Of a stretch of 64,000 nucleotides of DNA, positions 61,101 through 64,000 are shown piece by piece (positions within the stretch are counted from its first letter, which is position 1; each line of letters begins with the position of its first letter). The notes under the pieces were generated by a model. The model saw only the letters and a list, made by a program, of their open reading frames with translations. It was not told where the DNA came from and did not search any database. The position numbers and the translations under genes were made by a program. The DNA is from Camelus bactrianus (Eukaryota; Chordata; Mammalia; Artiodactyla; Camelidae), in contig NW_027413968.1 of assembly GCF_048773025.1 (NCBI RefSeq), forward strand, positions 1-64,000, read 5' to 3'.

Positions 61101-64000
61101 CACCAGGAAGCTGCGTGGAGGGCGGCCCCGAACCTCCCCCACACAGTCAGCCGTGTTCCGGAATTCTGAGTGTGGGGAGGTTCCGTCTTCTGTCTGCAGC
61201 ACCCGAGATCTCCTAGGAGCCCTTCGAGAGTCTTCCCCGAGTCCCTCCCAGTACGGGCTGCCGGGGAAATGCGGGGGTTGGGCTGGAAACGCAGGTAGCA
61301 TCTAGTGCCTCCCCATGGACAGGGGAGGTAATTAGCGGACTTCCCCTTGCGAGGGAACACCTGTGACACCAGGAAGCTGCGTGGAGGGCGGCCCCGAACC
61401 TCCCCCACACAGTCAGCCGTGTTCCGGAATTCTGAGTGTGGGGAGGTTCCGTCTTCTGTCTACAGCACCCGAGATCTCCTAGGAGCCCTTCGAGAGTATT
61501 CCCCGAGTCCCTCCCAGTACGGGCTGCCAGGGAAATGTGTGGGTTGGGCTGGAAACGCAGGTAGCATCTAGTGCCTCCCCATGGACAGGGGAGGTAATTA
61601 GCGGACTTCCCCTTGCGAGGGAACACCTGTGACACCAGGAAGCTGCGTGGAGGGCGGCCCCGAACCTCCCCCACACAGTCAGCCGTGTTCCGGAATTCTG
61701 AGTGTGGGGAGGTTCCGTCTTCTGTCTGCAGCACCCGAGATCTCCTAGGAGCCCTTCGAGAGTCTTCCCCGAGTCCCTCCCAGTACGGGCTGCCGGGGAA
61801 ATGCGGGGGTTGGGCTGGAAACCCAGGTAGCATCTAGTGCCTCCCCATGGACAGGGGAGGTAATTAGCGGACTTCCCCTTGCGAGGGAACACCTGTGACA
61901 CCAGGAAGCTGCGTGGAGGGCGGCCCCGAACCTCCCCCACACAGTCAGCCGTGTTCCGGAATTCTGAGTGTGGGGAGGTTCCGTCTTCTGTCTGCAGCAC
62001 CCGAGATCTCCGAGGAGCCCTTCGAGAGTCTTCCCCGAGTCCCTCCCAGTACGGGCTGCCGGGGAAATGCGGGGGTTGGGCTGGAAACGCAGGTAGCATC
62101 TAGTGCCTCCCCATGGACAGGGGAGGTAATTAGCGGACTTCCCCTTGCGAGGGAACACCTGTGACACCAGGAAGCTGCGTGGAGGGCGGCCCCGAACCTC
62201 CCCCACACAGTCAGCCGTGTTCCGGAATTCTGAGTGTGGGGAGGTTCCGTCTTCTGTCTGCAGCACCCGAGATCTCCTAGGAGCCCTTCGAGAGACTTCC
62301 CCGAGTCCCTCCCAGTACGGGCTGCCGGGGAAATGCGGGGGTTGGGCTGGAAACGCAGGTAGCATCTAGTGCCTCCCCATGGACAGTGGAGGTAATTAGC
62401 GGACTTCCCCTTGCGAGGGAACACCTGTGACACCAGGAAGCTGCGTGGAGGGCGGCCCCGAACCTCCCCCACACAGTCAGCCGTGTTCCGGAATTCTGAG
62501 TGTGGGGAGGTTCCGTCTTCTGTCTGCAGCACCCGAGATCTCCTAGGAGCCCTTCGAGAGTCTTCCCCGAGACCCTTCCAGTACGGGCTGCCGGGGAAAT
62601 GCGGGGGTTGGGCTGGAAACGCAGGTAGCATCTAGTGCCTCCCCATGGACAGGGGAGGTAATTAGCGGACTTCCCCTTGCGAGGGAACACCTGTGACACC
62701 AGGAAGCTGCGTGGAGTGCGGCCCCGAACCTCCCCCACACAGTCAGCCGTGTTCCGGAATTCTGAGTGTGGGGAGGTTCCGTCTTCTGTCTGCAGCACCC
62801 GAGATCTCCTAGGAGCCCTTCGAGAGTCTTCCCCGAGTCCCTCCCAGTACGGGCTGCCGGGGAAATGCGGGGGTTGGGCTGGAAACGCAGGTAGCATCTA
62901 GTGCCTCCCCATGGACAGGGGAGGTAATTAGCGGACTTCCCCTTGCGAGGGAACACCTGTGACACCAGGAAGCTGCGTGGAGTGCGGCCCCGAACCTCCC
63001 CCACACAGTCAGCCGTGTTCCGGAATTCTGAGTGTGGGGAGGTTCCGTCTTCTGTCTGCAGCACCCGAGATCTCCTAGGAGCCCTTCGAGAGTCTTCCCC
63101 GAGTCCCTCCCATTACGGGCTGCCGGGGAAATGCGGGGGTTGGGCTGGAAACGCAGGTAGCATCTAGTGCCTCCCCATGGACAGGGGAGGTAATTAGCGG
63201 ACTTCCCCTTGCGAGGGAACACCTGTGACACCAGGAAGCTGCGTGGAGGGCGGCCCCGAACCTCCCCCACACAGTCAGCCGTGTTCCGGAATTCTGAGTG
63301 TGGGGAGGTTCCGTCTTCTGTCTGCAGCACCCGAGATCTCCTAGGAGCCCTTCGAGAGTCTTCCCCGAGTCCCTCCCAGTACGGGCTGCCGGGGAAATGC
63401 GGGGGTTGGGCTGGAAACGCAGGTAGCATCTAGTGCCTCCCCATGGACAGGGGAGGTAATTAGCGGAATTCCCCTTGCGAGGGAACACCTGTGACACCAG
63501 GAAGCTGCGTGGAGGGCGGCCCCGAACCTCCCCCACACAGTCAGCCGTGTTCCGGAATTCTGAGTGTGGGGAGGTTCCGTCTTCTGTCTGCAGCACCCGA
63601 GATCTCCTAGGAGCCCTTCGAGAGTCTTCCCCGAGTCCCTCCCAGTGCGGGCTGCCGGGGAAAGGCGGGGGTTGGGCTGGAAACGCAGGTAGCATCTACG
63701 CCTCCGCATGGACAGGGGAGGTAATTAGCGGACTTCCCCTTGCGAGGGAACACCTGTGACACCAGGAAGCTTCGTGGAGGGCGGCCCTGAACCTCACCTA
63801 CACAGTCACCGTTGTTCCGGAATTCTGAGTGTGGGGAGGTTCCGTCTTCTGTCTGCAGCACCCGAGATCTCCTAGGAGCCCTTCGAGAGTCTTCCCCGAG
63901 TCCCTCACAGTACGGGCTGCCGGGGAAATGCGGGGGTTGGGCTGGAAACGCAGGTAGCATCTAGTGCCTCCCCATGGACAGGGGAGGTAAGTAGCGGACT
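58195..64000. repeat. Array segment 6: mostly subfamily A to the window end
   Basis: About 22 monomers, nearly all T54 subfamily A of exactly 266 bp. The gggttttggc variant recurs near 58.35, 59.15, 60.21 and 61.01 kb, and gagtgcggcccc appears in several monomers. A two-monomer signature (gcggaattcc, gtgcggg with aaaggcggg, ctacgcctccgc, HindIII, caccgttg) occurs at 58.68-59.03 and again at 63.47-63.81 kb, an offset of 4,787 bp or 18 monomers. The window stops just after a taagta variant. Confidence 0.92.

Larger units (their letters stand above)
1..64000. repeat. 266-bp GC-rich satellite DNA array, ~240 head-to-tail monomers
   Basis: The same 266-bp sequence recurs from the first to the last base in one orientation, with no interruption, inversion or foreign insertion. 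Landmarks such as the EcoRI site, the segment cttgcgagggaacacctgtg and the PstI site return every 264-270 bp, and at exactly 266 bp through most of the window. Monomers mostly differ by a few shared substitutions, so the array is highly homogenised. Both ends lie inside a monomer, so the array is longer than the window. Satellites of this kind usually lie in constitutive heterochromatin; whether this one is centromeric, pericentromeric or subtelomeric cannot be told from sequence. I do not recognise a named family, and nothing inside the array identifies the species. Confidence 0.99.

Noticed and set aside
1-64000. CRISPR array
   Set aside because: The repeats are 266 bp and directly abut. 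There are no short direct repeats separated by unique spacers.
1-64000. Transposon, retroelement or gene inserted in the array
   Set aside because: Every monomer interval is 264-270 bp, so nothing larger than a few bases interrupts the array.
1-64000. Ribosomal or tRNA gene cluster
   Set aside because: The unit is too short for an rDNA repeat, and I see no rRNA core motifs, tRNA A and B boxes, or T-run terminators.
1-64000. One fixed higher-order repeat as in alpha satellite
   Set aside because: Block spacings of 2, 4, 6, 10, 14, 16, 18, 39-40 and 72 monomers coexist, and none extends across the window.
1-64000. Assignment to a named satellite family or species
   Set aside because: Length and GC content resemble several GC-rich vertebrate satellites, but I do not recognise the monomer. 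A search of consensus 16230-16495 against repeat libraries would decide it.

Overview
The window is one uninterrupted tandem array of a GC-rich satellite with a 266-bp monomer, about 240 copies all in the same orientation. Both window edges fall inside monomers, so neither array boundary is visible. I find no gene, RNA gene, transposon, spacer or unique sequence anywhere. The host cannot be identified from sequence alone. A long homogeneous array with this structure is typical of eukaryotic constitutive heterochromatin (pericentromeric, subtelomeric or acrocentric-arm satellite). A vertebrate is plausible but not shown. I do not recognise the monomer as a named family.

Monomer numbering starts at the first G of its EcoRI site. 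The consensus is exactly 266 bp, about 62% GC by hand count, with 15 CpGs. A consensus copy lies at 16230-16495. It carries EcoRI, PstI, BglII, AvrII, NcoI and BspEI sites, a canonical four-run G-quadruplex motif, a 7+7 bp hairpin, two overlapping palindromes, an Sp1-type GC box, and sequences resembling splice sites.

Two broad subfamilies alternate. Subfamily A (tacgggctgcc, aaatgcggg, ctagtgcc) fills most of 1-10.3 kb, 15.1-29.4 kb and 46-64 kb. Subfamily B monomers (gtgcggg, often aaaggcggg, and a 1-bp-shorter ctacgcc segment) are interspersed with A in 10.3-15 kb and 29.4-49 kb, with isolated copies near 58.9 and 63.7 kb.

There is no single higher-order period. The array is a mosaic of multi-monomer blocks copied tandemly or at a distance. 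These are a 16-mer of 4,256 bp (49.6-58.2 kb, no difference seen), a 14-mer of about 3.72 kb (37.5-44.8 kb), another 14-mer of 3,724 bp (18.2-24.4 kb), a 6-mer of 1,595 bp (31.75-34.76 kb), a 4-mer of 1,062 bp (43.8-45.9 kb), 531-bp dimers (38-39 and 42-43 kb), and dispersed pairs offset by about 4.8, 10.4-10.6 and 19.15 kb. This is the pattern expected from repeated unequal exchange or conversion.

The first ~14 kb differs in quality from the rest. 23 of 38 monomer intervals before 10.3 kb depart from 266 bp through private, mostly homopolymer, single-base indels. Only 2 of 53 do so between 15.35 and 29.45 kb. That contrast is probably technical (poor polishing near a sequence end) rather than biological. 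All open frames in the window follow from the repeat period and are not genes.
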